This document shows positions 12,196-24,208 of a DNA stretch of 64,000 nt, in pieces. A program made the translations under genes and the position numbers. The stretch is from Lepidurus packardi (Eukaryota > Arthropoda > Branchiopoda > Notostraca > Triopsidae), in contig JAKZAN010000007.1 in assembly GCA_023053545.1 (NCBI GenBank), forward strand, positions 5,642,001 to 5,706,000, in the 5' to 3' direction. The notes below the pieces were generated by a model. That model saw only the letters and a program-made list of their open reading frames with translations. It was not told the origin of the DNA and made no database searches. How positions within the stretch are numbered: position 1 is the stretch's first letter; each line of letters starts with the position of its first letter.

Positions 12196-15171
12196 TCATT
12201 CTGACTCGCTTACTTCTTCTTCAAAATTGGACATTTCTACACTATCTAAAAGCCCGGCCCCTAGCGCAGCTTCCAAAATCGCCAAATGGCAGAACACGTA
12301 CTGATCTGGCATTTGTATGGAATGTGCTCTTTGGGATCGGATCTTTTCTACTGTGCTTTGCACATCGACGGTACCGACTTCTTCCAAACGTCGCAGGCAA
12401 ATATCTAAAGTGCATAAGGTACCCGTTCGACCAATCCCCGCTGAACAATGCACTATAATCGGCGGTCCTAGCGGATGTCCTGCCCATGTATCAGCCAACG
12501 CCGCAGTCAAACTACTCTGGCTTTCTCGCATTCGCACCAGAAACTCCAGCATCGCACCAGCTGAATGAGGTACGCCATAATCCGGCCAGGAGGTGAATTG
12601 TAAATGAGCGACGGTTCGGGTCTCTCGGGTCTAGAATGTTACAATGAAAAGAAGGCTACTTAACTAGGTAAACTGAGTTAAATTTTTACTTTAAGGTTAG
12701 CTAGATGTAAGACGGTATGGATGCAATCATCCGTTTGCTCAGCTCCCAAATTCACCAGATGAATATCGCCGCAACTCATTTCTTCTTCCTCTTGTAACGG
12801 CCAGTACTGACCACATTTGGGACGGCCGCGCTCAACGGTGCGCGTCGTCATGACTATACACACCGTACTTTGTTCCCAGATCATACGCCAAAAGTCGCCA
12901 AAGGTTTTCGGCAACGGTCCTTGGGTGGAAATAAATGCATTCTTTTGCTTGTACCCATCCACGTAGTTGGCATTAATGTAATCAGAACCGGGATCTCCAT
13001 CTTGTAGGGACAACATTACTCGACTGTGGTCATAACAGAGCACATCTGTGTAGCGGTTCTTGTGGGAATTATACTTTAATCTGTGAAAGAGTTCGTGTTT
13101 AGGTTTCGACAAAAGCAGAAAGGCTTCCATCGAGTCATACTTGGCAGTATTGAAGGTACCCTCTGGGCCTCTGCTTTTGATTAAAGCATATTCTTCATAC
13201 AAGCCTTTTCGTCCTTTTTTAGACACATGTTGTGCAAATTCTTGCAAACTAAGGCCACGCCCGTCATCATAATGCAATGAATCGTCATCAGAGAAGCCGC
13301 TACTGGCAGACGAAGGTGGTGGAGGGGGAGACCCGCGATCTACATGGCGTAGTACCGAATTCAAAGGATAGTGGGTAGAATTCATTAAAAGTCAGTTCTA
13401 ATTAAATTCAAAATGCAAAACAGTTTACCTAATGATCCCACAGGTCCTTCCTGACCCATGATTGTTAAACTATGTGTGCTTAATTCTGACGTGACTAAAG
13501 GTGTGGCGTTTTGATTGACGTATATTAGAGTACCGACTTCCGGAGTTTCCTAACAAGAAAGTAGTGTTTCACGCCTTGTGGCGACATGTGCGCATAACAC
13601 AAAAGAACGAAACGGAAGAAAAAAGAAGAACTCTGGAGGCGCTCGAAAGAAAAGGGTACAAAAAAGGAAGAACTTACGATCACTTCTTTCAGGTTTTCTC
13701 CTTCTTCTTCTTCCACGTCGTCGTCTGCTACTTCGTCTTCGTCTTCTTCAGGAGGAGGCGGAGGCGGACTACTAACGTCACATAGATCGCCAAGTTTGTT
13801 GGTCATAGATTTAAAACAATGTCTAAGCCATGCTCCATGATCAACCTTGAAACGGCCTCGCAAATCCGTGGGCAAACTTTCGAGTGGCAAGTGAAGAGGC
13901 AACTAAAAAGAAAGAGAAGTTGCTGGTGGTGTAAACTTTCTTGGCAACCACGGTTAAATGAAGCTAGTTACTTGTGGGAGACTGACGGTGAAGACTCGGT
14001 CACGCAATTTTTCCCGTACAAAAAGTCTCAAGATTTTAAAAGGCGCTTTAAACCATAAAGGGGCTGTGACGATTAACACTTTCTTAAGGCGAGCAGGATA
14101 AGCACCCTAGAAAAACAGAACCACACAATCGCACACATTAGGCTATCATTCCATGCAGCAGTTTCGAGGGGAAAAGCTGGTATAATTCTCAGTAAGGGTT
14201 ACTTTGGCTTGGACGCTCTAGCTCGTCCAACAGTACAAAAAGGAACCCTAGCAAATACTAAGGCATACATAAAAGGAAAGAGGACGTAACTTCCATCGTG
14301 TTTCGTGTGCTAGTGTGTGATAGGTAGGGAAAGTAATGAAGTCATTGCCATGGAAACTTACAGCCTCTTCATTAGTAACGGCATGCAATACCGAGAAGGA
14401 GAAAACAAAACCCTGACACACCTTTCCTTATTACTTTTTCTTCCTTTCCTTCTAACCAAAATAATCTACACATATACACAGAACACACACACAAAAACAC
14501 GGAGAACTTTTATAACATACCTTCAACAAGGTTAGGATTTTCTGTGACAGCTCATAATCAAAATTGGCATATTTAGAGTCGGTCATATCGTAAATGAACA
14601 CCAGTCCTGATCGTTGTGTTTCAGTACTTTCCAGTGCCACGTCCAGTTGATAAACAACACCCTAAAAATGTGTCAGAAAGGTGATTAGAATCAAAACTAC
14701 AAGTCCATATCCAGGCAAACACATTTTCTCAACGCACTGGGCTGAGAGGAAACTTCACCTGTAAAGTAGTTTGGTGAGACGTCAGCTGAGGGTAATGCAA
14801 TCTAGCAGTAAATACAGCAATAGTTGCTCCGTTGCTATCACGAGTAGGCTAGAAAGATATATACACACAAGCACGAGAAATGTTAGTTCGTTTCCGTTAA
14901 AGTATTCAATTTCTTAGTGCCAAGGGTTTCGGCTTACCAAGACAGTAAATTTGCCCGTTTCCAACTCCGTTCGTAAGGGTACTATATGAGGCATGAAAGA
15001 CGTAAGTCCTTCCCGTGTGCGCGTAATTTCATGCTGCTGATATAGCGTAAAGGCTCGCTTCACATCCCACTTGCGGGCCATAAGAAATTGCAAGGCCGTA
15101 TTCCATGCCAACGGACCTGATCCTCGACTGGCTCTCGATGCATTTACCAGAGATATGAATTCCTTGGCAGC
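12196..15171 (-). CDS. PTPN9: Tyrosine-protein phosphatase non-receptor type 9-like (CRAL-TRIO plus PTP), first exon missing
   Basis: Cytosolic phosphatase of the MEG2 class, whose CRAL-TRIO domain binds lipids and places it on vesicles. Exons (minus): 14938-15171, 14759-14848, 14521-14661, 13972-14106, 13678-13902, 13429-13549, 12690-13339 and 12196-12630, in phase over 2031 nt. The first four and a half encode a CRAL-TRIO domain (SGLVFIYDMTDSKYANFDYE, KKVLIVTAPLWFKAPF). An acidic and Pro-rich linker follows (DEDEVADDDVEEEEG). Then comes a complete PTP domain with the WPD loop (SWPDYGVP) and the active-site loop VHCSAGIGRTG. The Cys and Arg of HCx5R are present, so it should be active. The exon at 14938 starts in phase 0 with AAKEF, so a short coding exon with the start codon lies upstream, and I could not place it. 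Confidence 0.92.
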
Positions 15172-18100
15172 CTGTGGACGGGAAAATCAGACGCCAATAT
15201 TAACACCAATTCGTTACGCTAACAGTTTTCCAGTACGACAAATTTGATCAAGCAGACAGGTTGCTATCTAGCGCATAACTTTTCACCCACATTAGTACCT
15301 CATTAATTCGCTAATCTAGCGCTCTTATAAGTGAAATCGCCAACCACGCATGTCGTAAACATGACAAAAAAGCGTTCCTTGTCAGTGAACAAGATGGTCA
15401 CACGCTCAGCAAGTACTACGTGTGGTCACTGGAGCGCAATAATGACTAGGAGCATGAGAATCCGTTCACATAAACGGAGCCCAAGAACCATTTTCCCTTG
15501 TTGGCTAAAGTCGTTGATGTTGCAAGTTCTTACCCACGTCCTACCCATTCCACCGCAAGCCCAAACTTCCAAGCTTTTCCCCCAACTTTTCTTAGCTCTA
15601 ATAGGTGCTTACATCGGTATTGCTCCCAAAAAACCTAAAACTACACATATAGTGCTTTTCAATTCTTTCTGTTTTTACGTTTGGACCACCTATTCGACGC
15701 AGCTTCCTTTTCTTCTCCCTTCATTTAGCGTGTGGAGTGATGGAAGTTTGCTTTTTCCCTCACTGTCTGGTCTTAAGTGCTGAATAAAAACATTCCACAG
15801 CTGCTGTTTTGCATTAACCCACTGCCGCGGCACATGCTAATCTACAGTCAAAAAGTGCGCCCCCTTTTACGCTTTTTCGTTGCCACCATATGGGACGCAG
15901 ATGGTCTCAAGGAAAACGAACCCTTACAGAGCTCAACCTGATTCCCATAAACCCCACCAAACCCGTGAAATCAAACCAATTTGACTGCATGTTTTGGGTT
16001 GTACTATATGTAATGGTCAATCAAGCCTGGGAAAACGGCTTTTGCAATACTCTTTCAATCGTAGAAGAGGAGGAGTCTGGGAAAAAAGAGGGGCGTAGTC
16101 ATAACCGGGGTGAACATCACGTGGTCTCGTCTTGCTATTGATTGGGGGACAAGTCATGTTGACAAGAAGGAGGTGAATGGAAACGGACTAATACGGAATC
16201 GAACAAAGGATCTTTGAGGGGAAAAGTCGGACGACAAAGCAACAGGAGATTATATTTTGTGCATTCGTCTTGACAAACAAAGCACTGCCTTGTTTAAATC
16301 TAGCTTGACTTTCGTTCCTGGCCTTTCTTGGCTTTTAATGAATGAAAACCTTTCGTCTCATACAAGCAAAGTCACAGAACCAAGGACCGGAAATTAGTAG
16401 CGTCTATTTTCGAAGACCCCGCTTTTGTTTATACTGAGCCAGTAAACAGTGTAGGTGTAACATGTAACCATCCTAACCACTCCTGTCGTCAATACTTCCC
16501 TTTTCAAGGGAAACTGTGTTATATATAGCCTTGTTTGCGTGTAAATGTATAACTTCATTCACCACTTCAATTTGCAATAACACTTGAACACCCTCGAACG
16601 AAACTAAAGCATGTCGAAGCTAATAAGTTGTGAAAACGCTTCGTTTAACCTTTCGACCCCAACCCTTTTCGTTCACACACGTCAATCAATACAGCTGTTA
16701 GGAAACCCCATGGTTCAAAAGCATAACTAACTGGCAATAAGGGGGAAAATACTCCAAGATGAACTTGAATTGATCGTTATTCACCTCAATTTGGTTATCA
16801 TCCAACGTCATTACGCAGAATGTTTTGGGCGCTCTCATAACGATCACTGAAGAGCGGAAAACCGACTCAAGTTTGTGCACTTGACACAACGCGATATGAT
16901 ACGAGTTTGATTAGCACGTCAATCCATGTTTGCACAAATGCGGAACCACCGATACGCTACGGAGTTCCCTGTTTTTACCCAAAGGATTTTGTAAGGTGCG
17001 CTATAGGAGGACTCCTAGTCTAGAGGGTCCTTCACCTGACAAGCCGGTTCAACAACTAACAATCCAGGGAGCAATAATGGACGGAGGCCAAGGCAACGTT
17101 GGCAACCGGGCAACCGAGAACGCAAGTGAGGAAGTGAACGCCCTTCGTGTCGTATAACGGTGGTTCCCGCCTCCCGGGTTCCGAACTTCTCCAAGGAAGG
17201 AAATAAAAAATTAAAGGAAATGGTCGTCGTTTGGCACTATGGTCCAACGGACGAAACGAAAAGAAAGAAAGCTTTCTTGCACGTATGAAAAGCGCTGGCC
17301 GAATGTGGTGGAACCAGAAGAGATTACTTTGGATGGGGAAATTGGATCGCTGGTGTCCGGTCTAGCAGTGGTAGTCTCCTTTTCCTTGTGCCTCCCCCAC
17401 ACCATTTATGAATTAGCAATGACCCTATCATGTGAGTATGCAAGGACCCTACGAACTGTTTTGCCCCTTTTACAAGCGGAAGTCGAAACTTTTATTATTA
17501 ACCTCAAGCCAGGCTTTTAGTCGGAGTTGCTTTCATTGTATTTCTTAATTTTCTTTTTTAGCCTGCCCTAGACAAGAAGTCGGCATAGGCAAGTGAATCT
17601 GTGACGCTTCCTGACGTGCCGACTTCGACCCAATCTTTAAGGTGCGTAATTCCAGTTCCGGTGTAGAAATAGGATGCGACATCCGGCTAGACGAACTTTC
17701 TTTCATTTCAGAAGCCTCTTTTCACAGAAAATGTTGACACTGGGCTTAAATACGAGGCTTAATAGAATTGACGATCTATGCCTAGGAATGCCGGGAAGGT
17801 AATTTTTCGCTTTTGTTTTCTCGGAATGAATTTACCGAAGGAGGGACTGGAGTGCCAGCGCAATCTGTGTTGGTTTGTCGATAAGGGCTTCTGAGCGATT
17901 GCAGCACGACACAGTAGGCTTTACATTTACTTAGGCATTTGTTGCACTGATACTGAAACAACAGGCAACTAAGGTATGCTACCTCAGTACAGGAACATGA
18001 CGGGACAATAAAAACACAACTAAATAATGCGACAAAAAGAAACATAATCTAAATTATGCTCCCAGTGACTAATACATTAATGATTAAGTAATAGTGCTCA

Positions 18101-18743
18101 AGAAAAGCTTTAAGGATAGTCAGATAATATTAACAGGATATTAGCAGCAAATAAGGGTTCATATATTCATAACTCAAAAGCGCAGACCTAGATGAACGCA
18201 TGACCACCTTGCTGTACGCAGAACGGCCATAGAATAGACCATAACAAGGGTTCCGTCTCTTACATGTTTTGAAAATTAATACAGCAATCAATAAATCGTT
18301 AGAAAATACCGTCCAGTGCTTTTGTTAGTTATAGGCTTTTCACGTAAGGTGAAAAGTATTACCTCGAAAAGTCAAATAACACAATGAAACATTTAAATTC
18401 TTACCAGCTCTTCCTTGGGTGACAGCTGATCCGCCATTTTCCACTTGCACTGTTGCACGATTTCTATTTTCAGTGTTGAATTTGCAGAAATACTTTACGA
18501 ATGTACGCTTGTAATATTTAAGCATAAGCATTTCTGTATTATAAATAATTTTAAGCTTTTATAAGTGAAGATCTAGAAACAGCCAATGATAGAAATCCAC
18601 ATCTTGCATTCATGCTGTCGCCGCCGTAGCCGCCGATTTAGATGTGGAAAACAGACCATACGGGCTGGGATCTTCATTTCTGCTCTCTTGACATTAATTG
18701 TGTAGTTGTTTTTCTGCAATAGTTCAAGCACAGTAATTTCAAT
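15172..18743. other. 3.6 kb without a recognised gene
   Basis: Should contain the first exon(s) and promoter of the PTPN9-like gene on the minus strand and the promoter of PPIB on the plus strand near 18.6 kb. Open frames of 60-150 codons occur (the longest at 15331-15783 +), but none shows a domain, splice continuity or a biased composition. I found no tRNA, snRNA or tandem array. Confidence 0.5.
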
Positions 18744-19509
18744 ATGGTGCGGTTTCTCACCCTCTTGCCTGTAGCTGGCATCTTAATTTTAGCTACGGCT
18801 ACTTATGCGGCAGACAGCAAAGGACCTAAAGTTACCCAAAAGGTATTTATTTTATAATTTTTATGAAAACGCCTAAACGGGATGCAGCATGGAGGACTTC
18901 AACTTTTTTTTCAATGCTCTAGGTTTGGTTCGATATCAAGATTGGAGATGAAGATGCTGGCCGCGTGGAAATTGGCCTTTTCGGAAAGACAGTGCCTAAA
19001 ACTGTTCAAAATTTTGCCGAATTAGCAAAAAAACCCGAGGGAGAAGGCTATAAAGGATCCATTTTTCACCGCGTCATCAAGGACTTCATGATCCAAGGAG
19101 GAGATTTCACAAATCGCGATGGAACTGGCGGCCGTAGCATTTATGGAGAAAGATTCCCCGATGAGAACTTCAAGGTTTGAACAAAGAAAAAACAAGAAAG
19201 AAGAATGAACTCAGTACTTTTTTATTTTTTTAGCTCAAGCACTACGGCGCTGGATGGTTGTCGATGGCGAATGCCGGCAAGGACACTAATGGATCTCAGT
19301 TTTTCATCACTACGAAAAAAACGCCATGGTTAGATGGCCGTCACGTCGTTTTTGGAAAAATTATCAAAGGCATGGATATCATCCGCAAGATTGAAAGTAT
19401 GACGACGGACGGGCGAGATCGTCCCTCTAAGGAAGTGTCTGTAGCTGATTGCGGCGTCGTAGACATCGCCGAACCATTTGGCGTTGCCAAAGACGATGCT
19501 ACTGAATGA
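18744..19509 (+). CDS. PPIB: Peptidyl-prolyl cis-trans isomerase B (cyclophilin B), secretory pathway
   Basis: Proline isomerase of the ER lumen that helps secreted proteins fold. Exons: 18744-18842, 18923-19174 and 19234-19509, giving 208 aa. A hydrophobic signal peptide ([20 protein letters not shown]) precedes the cyclophilin domain. Catalytic and cyclosporin-site residues are visible in [24 protein letters not shown] and [12 protein letters not shown]. The length and the three-part structure fit the B type rather than the cytosolic A type. The protein ends KDDATE, not a classic KDEL. It lies convergent to PTCD2, whose stop codon is at 19979. Confidence 0.95.
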
Positions 19510-19978
19510 TAAGGGAAATACGCACATTTTTTGCAATACAAGTCTGGAACTTGTTACGAGTTTTATTATCATGGGTTTCCATTTTTCACGTACACCTAAA
19601 AAATGCGCTAACGACTATGGCTTTTTGATGAAGGTCCTTCCATAAAAAATCATGGACAATTGACAAGAGAAAGCCAGGAGTCTCGTACCAAATCTGGTTC
19701 AGAGATCATCGCGCTGAATTATGAATACGGCACGAGATGTTGACTGCACTATTCCATGTCTTTCAAACCCGGTCTGCGGGGAAACCGCGAAAACTGTTGA
19801 CTGCTTTGTGAACCACCGTAACTCCTTCGATCAAATGAAGCACCGACCATACTACTGTTTCTGTCTCGCGGGCCTGCTCCCCATGTGTCGCGATCGCGAG
19901 GCTGAAGGCTTTGGATGGAGGCTGTTAATGCCGAATCAAGCGTCTGTTTTCAAAGGGATTAAAAAATGCTCTAAAAGT
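19510..19978. other. Spacer between the convergent PPIB and PTCD2 genes
   Basis: About 470 bp holding the 3' untranslated ends of both genes. A 94-codon open frame at 19721-20005 (+) overlaps the last exon of PTCD2 on the other strand and is taken as chance. Confidence 0.45.
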
Positions 19979-20309
19979 TTAGGAGAAGTTTACATTATTT
20001 TCTAAGAAACCGCGATCTTTCAAGGCTTTGCTGATATTATGGAATTCTGCGACATGTTCTTTGTTCTGAGAGGTTTGAACCAGCGCACTAATCCGATCAA
20101 TCTATTACAAACATAACAATAAGTCTCGACGATTAATATATCTCATCTCAAATTTAGTAGGGCGTACCACATCGGCGAAGTAAGAGCGTTTTCTATCCTC
20201 AGCAGAGTCTATATCGAACCCGGATCGTAGAAGCGCTAGACAATCTTCTAGGCGCCCTACTTCGGCTAACGCTACCGCCTATGCCAGAAACAACGTTTGT
20301 TAGTGGCAA

Positions 20310-20361
<52 letters not shown>

Positions 20362-21551
20362 ATACCTTCAGGTTTCTGACGGTGACATAATTTGTCTGCT
20401 TGCTAGCTGACAAAATATCAAGGGCCATTGCGGGATTGTTTTGATTTATAGCTAAACCGGCAGCAAACGTAAGCGCGCGACGCATTGGTACATGGCCGTC
20501 TTGGCTTGCATCGTCCAATATTTTGCAAGCTTGTTGAAAACTTTCCGGTGTATTCTAAAGAATTGATTTGTAAGTCTTTATGGAAGATTTAAAACTTTTA
20601 TTACCATTTTATAAAGCGCGGCCATAGCTAAGATAACGCAGTTTTTCGGAAACCTATTTCCTTGGATTCGTCGCTCTTGGGCAATATTGAAGACTTCTAA
20701 AGCTTCCGCATACATCTCCTTAACAAGAAGCAAGTCCATGAGGATCTGAAAGGACATGAGTTGATCGAACAAGCCGCTCAAAGCAGGGTCCTTGACAGCC
20801 TGTGAAAACGACGGACAACTAAACATTAAAGATAATGAGGGATGTCCAGTTTTACCGCTAAAGCTGCTTGCGGATTATTCGTGAAGTAGTAATAACGCAT
20901 GACAACGGGACCGAATACGAAAGAACCAAATCTTACTCCCGAACTCTGTTGGTTAAACCTGAGACGAAACGAAGAACAATCATTGTCAAATATGCTTATT
21001 TATGACGAATAATACTTGGAAAGCATTTTATGAAGGAGTTCGACATCTTCTGGATTGTTTTCCGCTAAATGCACCATGTTCTTCAGGTCATCAGTGAATA
21101 TGAGGTTTTGCTTCTGTGCGCTAACGAAGTCCTTCATACGAGAGCGAAATTTATCTGGCATTGTTGGGCCATTGTACTGCAATTTCGTTCTCTCGCGTGA
21201 ATCTTGATAAGAAGTAAGTCCCAGAGCGTCTGCTGTGTACAGATACCGTAGTCCTAAATAAGATTGACAACTATGAGTATGAATTACAGATACCGTCATA
21301 GAAATAACGCTATGGTACAATAGTACCAAAGTATAAGAAACCCCTAAAGTATTCCCTTTATTAGATATTAGAAGAAACGCTTATAATTAAACGGGTGGGC
21401 TGCTGGGTGTCACATAACAGATAAACGATAGGGTCCTACACTACATGTATATTTGAAAAACAACAAACATACATAAACATACAGTAAAGTTACCTTGTAC
21501 TGCAGTAGTTTGGACCTTGGATCCATACAGCAAATTGCTGCTTTGGAGCAT
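19979..21551 (-). CDS. PTCD2: Pentatricopeptide repeat-containing protein 2, mitochondrial
   Basis: Mitochondrial RNA-binding protein linked in vertebrates to processing of the ND5-CYTB transcript. Exons (minus): 21494-21551, 21016-21253, 20856-20958, 20605-20799, 20366-20554, 20168-20278 and 19979-20101, giving 338 aa in phase. The start at 21551 is preceded by an in-frame stop and gives a short leader without acidic residues (MLQSSNLLYGSKVQTTAVQ). Family features are TADALGLTSYQDSRERTKLQ, the run VRFGSFVFGPVVMRYYYF and the helical-pair repeats QILMDLLLVKEMYAEALEVF and RRALTFAAGLAINQNNPAMA. The intron between the exons at 20366 and 20168 carries a run of 43 A (T on the coding strand). The identification rests on overall similarity to metazoan PTCD2, which is modest but consistent along the whole length. 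Confidence 0.85.
20313..20355. repeat. Homopolymer of 43 A inside a PTCD2 intron
   Basis: Uninterrupted A run on the plus strand, T on the transcribed strand of PTCD2. It fills half of an 87-bp intron and ends 10 bases before the upstream exon at 20366, so it sits near the 5' splice site rather than at the acceptor side. Length may be unstable or a sequencing artefact. Confidence 0.9.
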
Positions 21552-21853
21552 CTTAATTCTAATTTCTTATTCAAATGGTATAAGAAAACGTGCTTCACTT
21601 TCTTTCTTCTATGCTTGCCGGTAACTAGTCGATTAATGTTAGGTATCTGTATTGGCTTTTGCAAGGAATCGATCACTAGTCTAGTCACTAGTCGATGCCG
21701 TACATTAGCATAAAGCGGGATTTTCAAAGAAATAAAATAACAGCCAATGGAAACAGCTTTCGATCAGCATCGTGAAAATGAAATTGAAAACTTATATTTT
21801 GAACCCTTCAAACGCTTTTATCCGGAATAGCACGAGAATGGTTGAACTTGCTG

Positions 21854-23067
21854 TTAGGCAGAAGGAGCGTATTGACGAGCCAGGCGATCAAACTCTCGTT
21901 CCTTGGATTGTAACTCTTTCACGAAAGGATGTTCGGCCCAAGAATCCTTAAGCTGGCTTAAATATCTGTTAACCACCTAAAAACATCTTCATGAAAGCTA
22001 ACAGCACATTATAATCGTCCGCTTACCTCAGGAGCTTTGCCCATATGTTGAGATAACACTATTAGGTTAATTAACGTGTCGGCATGATTAGGATCTTTAT
22101 CCAGCGCGACCTGTAAGGCAGATTCAGCTTCGTAATATTTTCCCTGTCCCAAATAGCAAGAAGCTAAGCCATTAAGAAGAACTGGGGTAGGACTGTTTTT
22201 ATCTACAATCTCTTGGAACGTATAATAAGCGTCTTGTAGTTTATCACCGCCCTAATTCGAAAGCACAGACATACAATTTTTTAGCACTTCGTATAGTAAA
22301 AAAAGGTCGAAATTACCGAAGCTAGGTTCAACCAGGCTTGTGCTAACTGGGTTAGGACAGCATCATCATCTTTTTCTTGCATAGTTTTTAGCTCTTTGCG
22401 TGCCAAATCCAACCGATCCATTTTCAAATAAGTTTGCAACATCATAGTACGACTGGAAGAATCGATATTACGGTTGAAGAGTTAGTTCAGTACTAATTCT
22501 TTACTTTACCATTCCAAATTTTCAGACTGGTGAAGAACTTTCAACGCAGCTTCCAAATTACCGTCGTTGAAATATATAGTGGCAGCTCCAAGTACGATGT
22601 TATGGTTGCTCAGGTCCAACGAGCCTGCCACTTGCTGATCTAGTTTGGTTACAATAGATTCCCTAGAGATAAAGGATAAGTTTAAATGCTTGAAAGCTTA
22701 ACTTTGTATTTGTATGACACCTTTTACTAGGGGTAGCGAGGTATTCTGCTAAGGTCTTCAAAATCTGAAGCTCAGGTGGAGAAGCACCGTGAATTTCATC
22801 AAGGGCTACTCCATACTTTCGCTGAGCAATATAGGCTCGATAAAGATAAATATCCCTTTCCAATTTCAATTCAGGGGAGGCAACCTATAAAATATTAATG
22901 AAAATTATTAATATTATAGCGAAATTCAAATCATCTTCCATATTTCCAATTTGTGAAAATTTTACCTTTACTTTCTGAGCTTCGTTAATAGCATGCTGAT
23001 AATTTCCAACATAATAATTCAATTTTACGTCGAATAATTCGTCAGTCTCTGTAGTGTGAGGCGCCAT
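21854..23067 (-). CDS. COPE: Coatomer subunit epsilon
   Basis: Subunit of the COPI coat, which returns vesicles from Golgi to ER; epsilon stabilises alpha-COP. Exons (minus): 22972-23067, 22721-22884, 22510-22662, 22317-22452, 22027-22251 and 21854-21976, giving 298 aa, close to the usual length of about 300. The N-terminus reads [16 protein letters not shown], followed by [19 protein letters not shown], both family signatures. TPR-like helical repeats follow ([20 protein letters not shown]). The C-terminus [12 protein letters not shown] is typical. Only 101 bp separate its start codon from that of CPLANE2 on the other strand. Confidence 0.95.
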
Positions 23068-23168
23068 TTTTAAGGAAAAACAATACGCTGACTTCTCCTT
23101 TCAATGATCCGCCATGACACGGTGCCAAGCTGGCAGAAACGGTAACCATGACAACTGAAACTTTCTAA
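23068..23168. promoter_or_regulatory. Bidirectional promoter COPE / CPLANE2
   Basis: The two start codons face away from each other across 101 bp, so both promoters must sit in this gap or in the other gene's 5' end. No TATA box is seen, as expected for housekeeping genes. Confidence 0.5.
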
Positions 23169-24011
23169 ATGGTAAACGACGGAATAAAAATGACGGAGAT
23201 TAGAAGAAAAGAATTCGGTCTGATTGATGCGGAGTGGCTGAATACTCTGGAAGGTATGTCTCACATAAAACAACTCCATAATCATACAACAATGAAACGC
23301 AAGCTTTTCGGAATCCTGGAACATCCCAGCTTAATCCCCGGTATTCAACAAGTCACATTTAAAATTTCCCTGACCGGAAGATCTGGCGTGGGCAAAACCA
23401 CTGCGGTGGCACTTTTAGCGGATCAACTGGATTTCAGCAGTATGGTGTACTCCTCGGAAACCTTAGGTATTAAGGCTACTGATGTGTATTGGCCAGTTAA
23501 GCTTCCCGATAAAATTGTTGTTTGCAAACTACAGTTCTGGGATGCAGGGGAAAGTAGCAGCAAGAAATACAGCCATATCGTACCCGTACGTCTGTCATGT
23601 AATTTGTCCAAGTATGACTTATTTTCCTTTTTTAAGGCATGTCAAGAAAATTTGGATTGCATCTTAGCTACGTTTTCTTTTAACGACAAGCAAAGCTTTT
23701 TGGATGCAGCGTCCGAATTTGAAAGCCATAAGATTAGTAAAAACCCAGAGAACATCACAATGTTTATGTTGGGAATAAGGTATGATTAAACTTCATAGAT
23801 TTTCGTCGCTAATGTTTGTATTTCTTACAAAACTAGTTGGTCAGAAACTAGCGAAGTTAGAGAGGCAGAAGTTAGAGATTTCGAAAAACGGCACAAGACT
23901 ATTATTCTTCGTATGAAACTTGAACTGCCAGCCGAAAAGAATCGTACTCGTGAAATCTCTCATATTTTAAATGTACTTTGTGATACACTTTTAATAAAAA
24001 CCCACGTTTAA
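23169..24011 (+). CDS. CPLANE2: Ciliogenesis and planar polarity effector 2 (REM2- and Rab-like small GTPase 1)
   Basis: Small GTPase-like member of the CPLANE complex that supports intraflagellar transport at the ciliary base. Exons: 23169-23585, 23637-23779 and 23837-24011, giving 244 aa. The family phrase KLFGILEHPSLIPGI precedes the P-loop GRSGVGKTT. Then come GIKATDVYWPVKL (switch I region), FWDAGESSSKKY (a DxG switch II variant) and ILATFSFNDKQSF. The usual G4 specificity motif is not recognisable: the reading after MFMLG is IRSWSETSEV. An AATAAA at 23993-23998 lies inside the last codons. A second Met eight codons in (23190) could also be the start. The gene fits metazoan RSG1 over its whole length. 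Confidence 0.85.
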
Positions 24012-24208
24012 AAACCTAGCAATTGACATTCTTACTGTTCTTTATTATAATTTGAAAGCCCATTTGCTGCTGCGCAATGTTGTATTACGGCGGTAAACAG
24101 AACTAATAGCAGGTGTGAGAGCTGAAGCAAACAAATTAACAAACAACGCAAACTAACACTTTGTTTAATTGCTGATAAATCTTGCCTTGTTTACTCAGTT
24201 GTTAAATA

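Noticed and set aside
13340..13385. Met at 13385 (MNSTHYPL) as an internal start of the phosphatase
   Set aside because: An acceptor at 13340 joins the upstream exon in phase, and the reading further upstream in the Met frame meets a stop, so 13340-13385 is intron.
13564..13785. Plus-strand open frames rich in charged residues opposite the PTPN9 linker
   Set aside because: They are the antisense of the Asp/Glu/Pro-rich linker (GAA/GAG and CCN runs) and have no independent support.
15331..15783. 150-codon plus-strand open frame upstream of the PTPN9-like gene
   Set aside because: Mixed composition with no domain, no upstream promoter and no neighbouring exon; judged chance.
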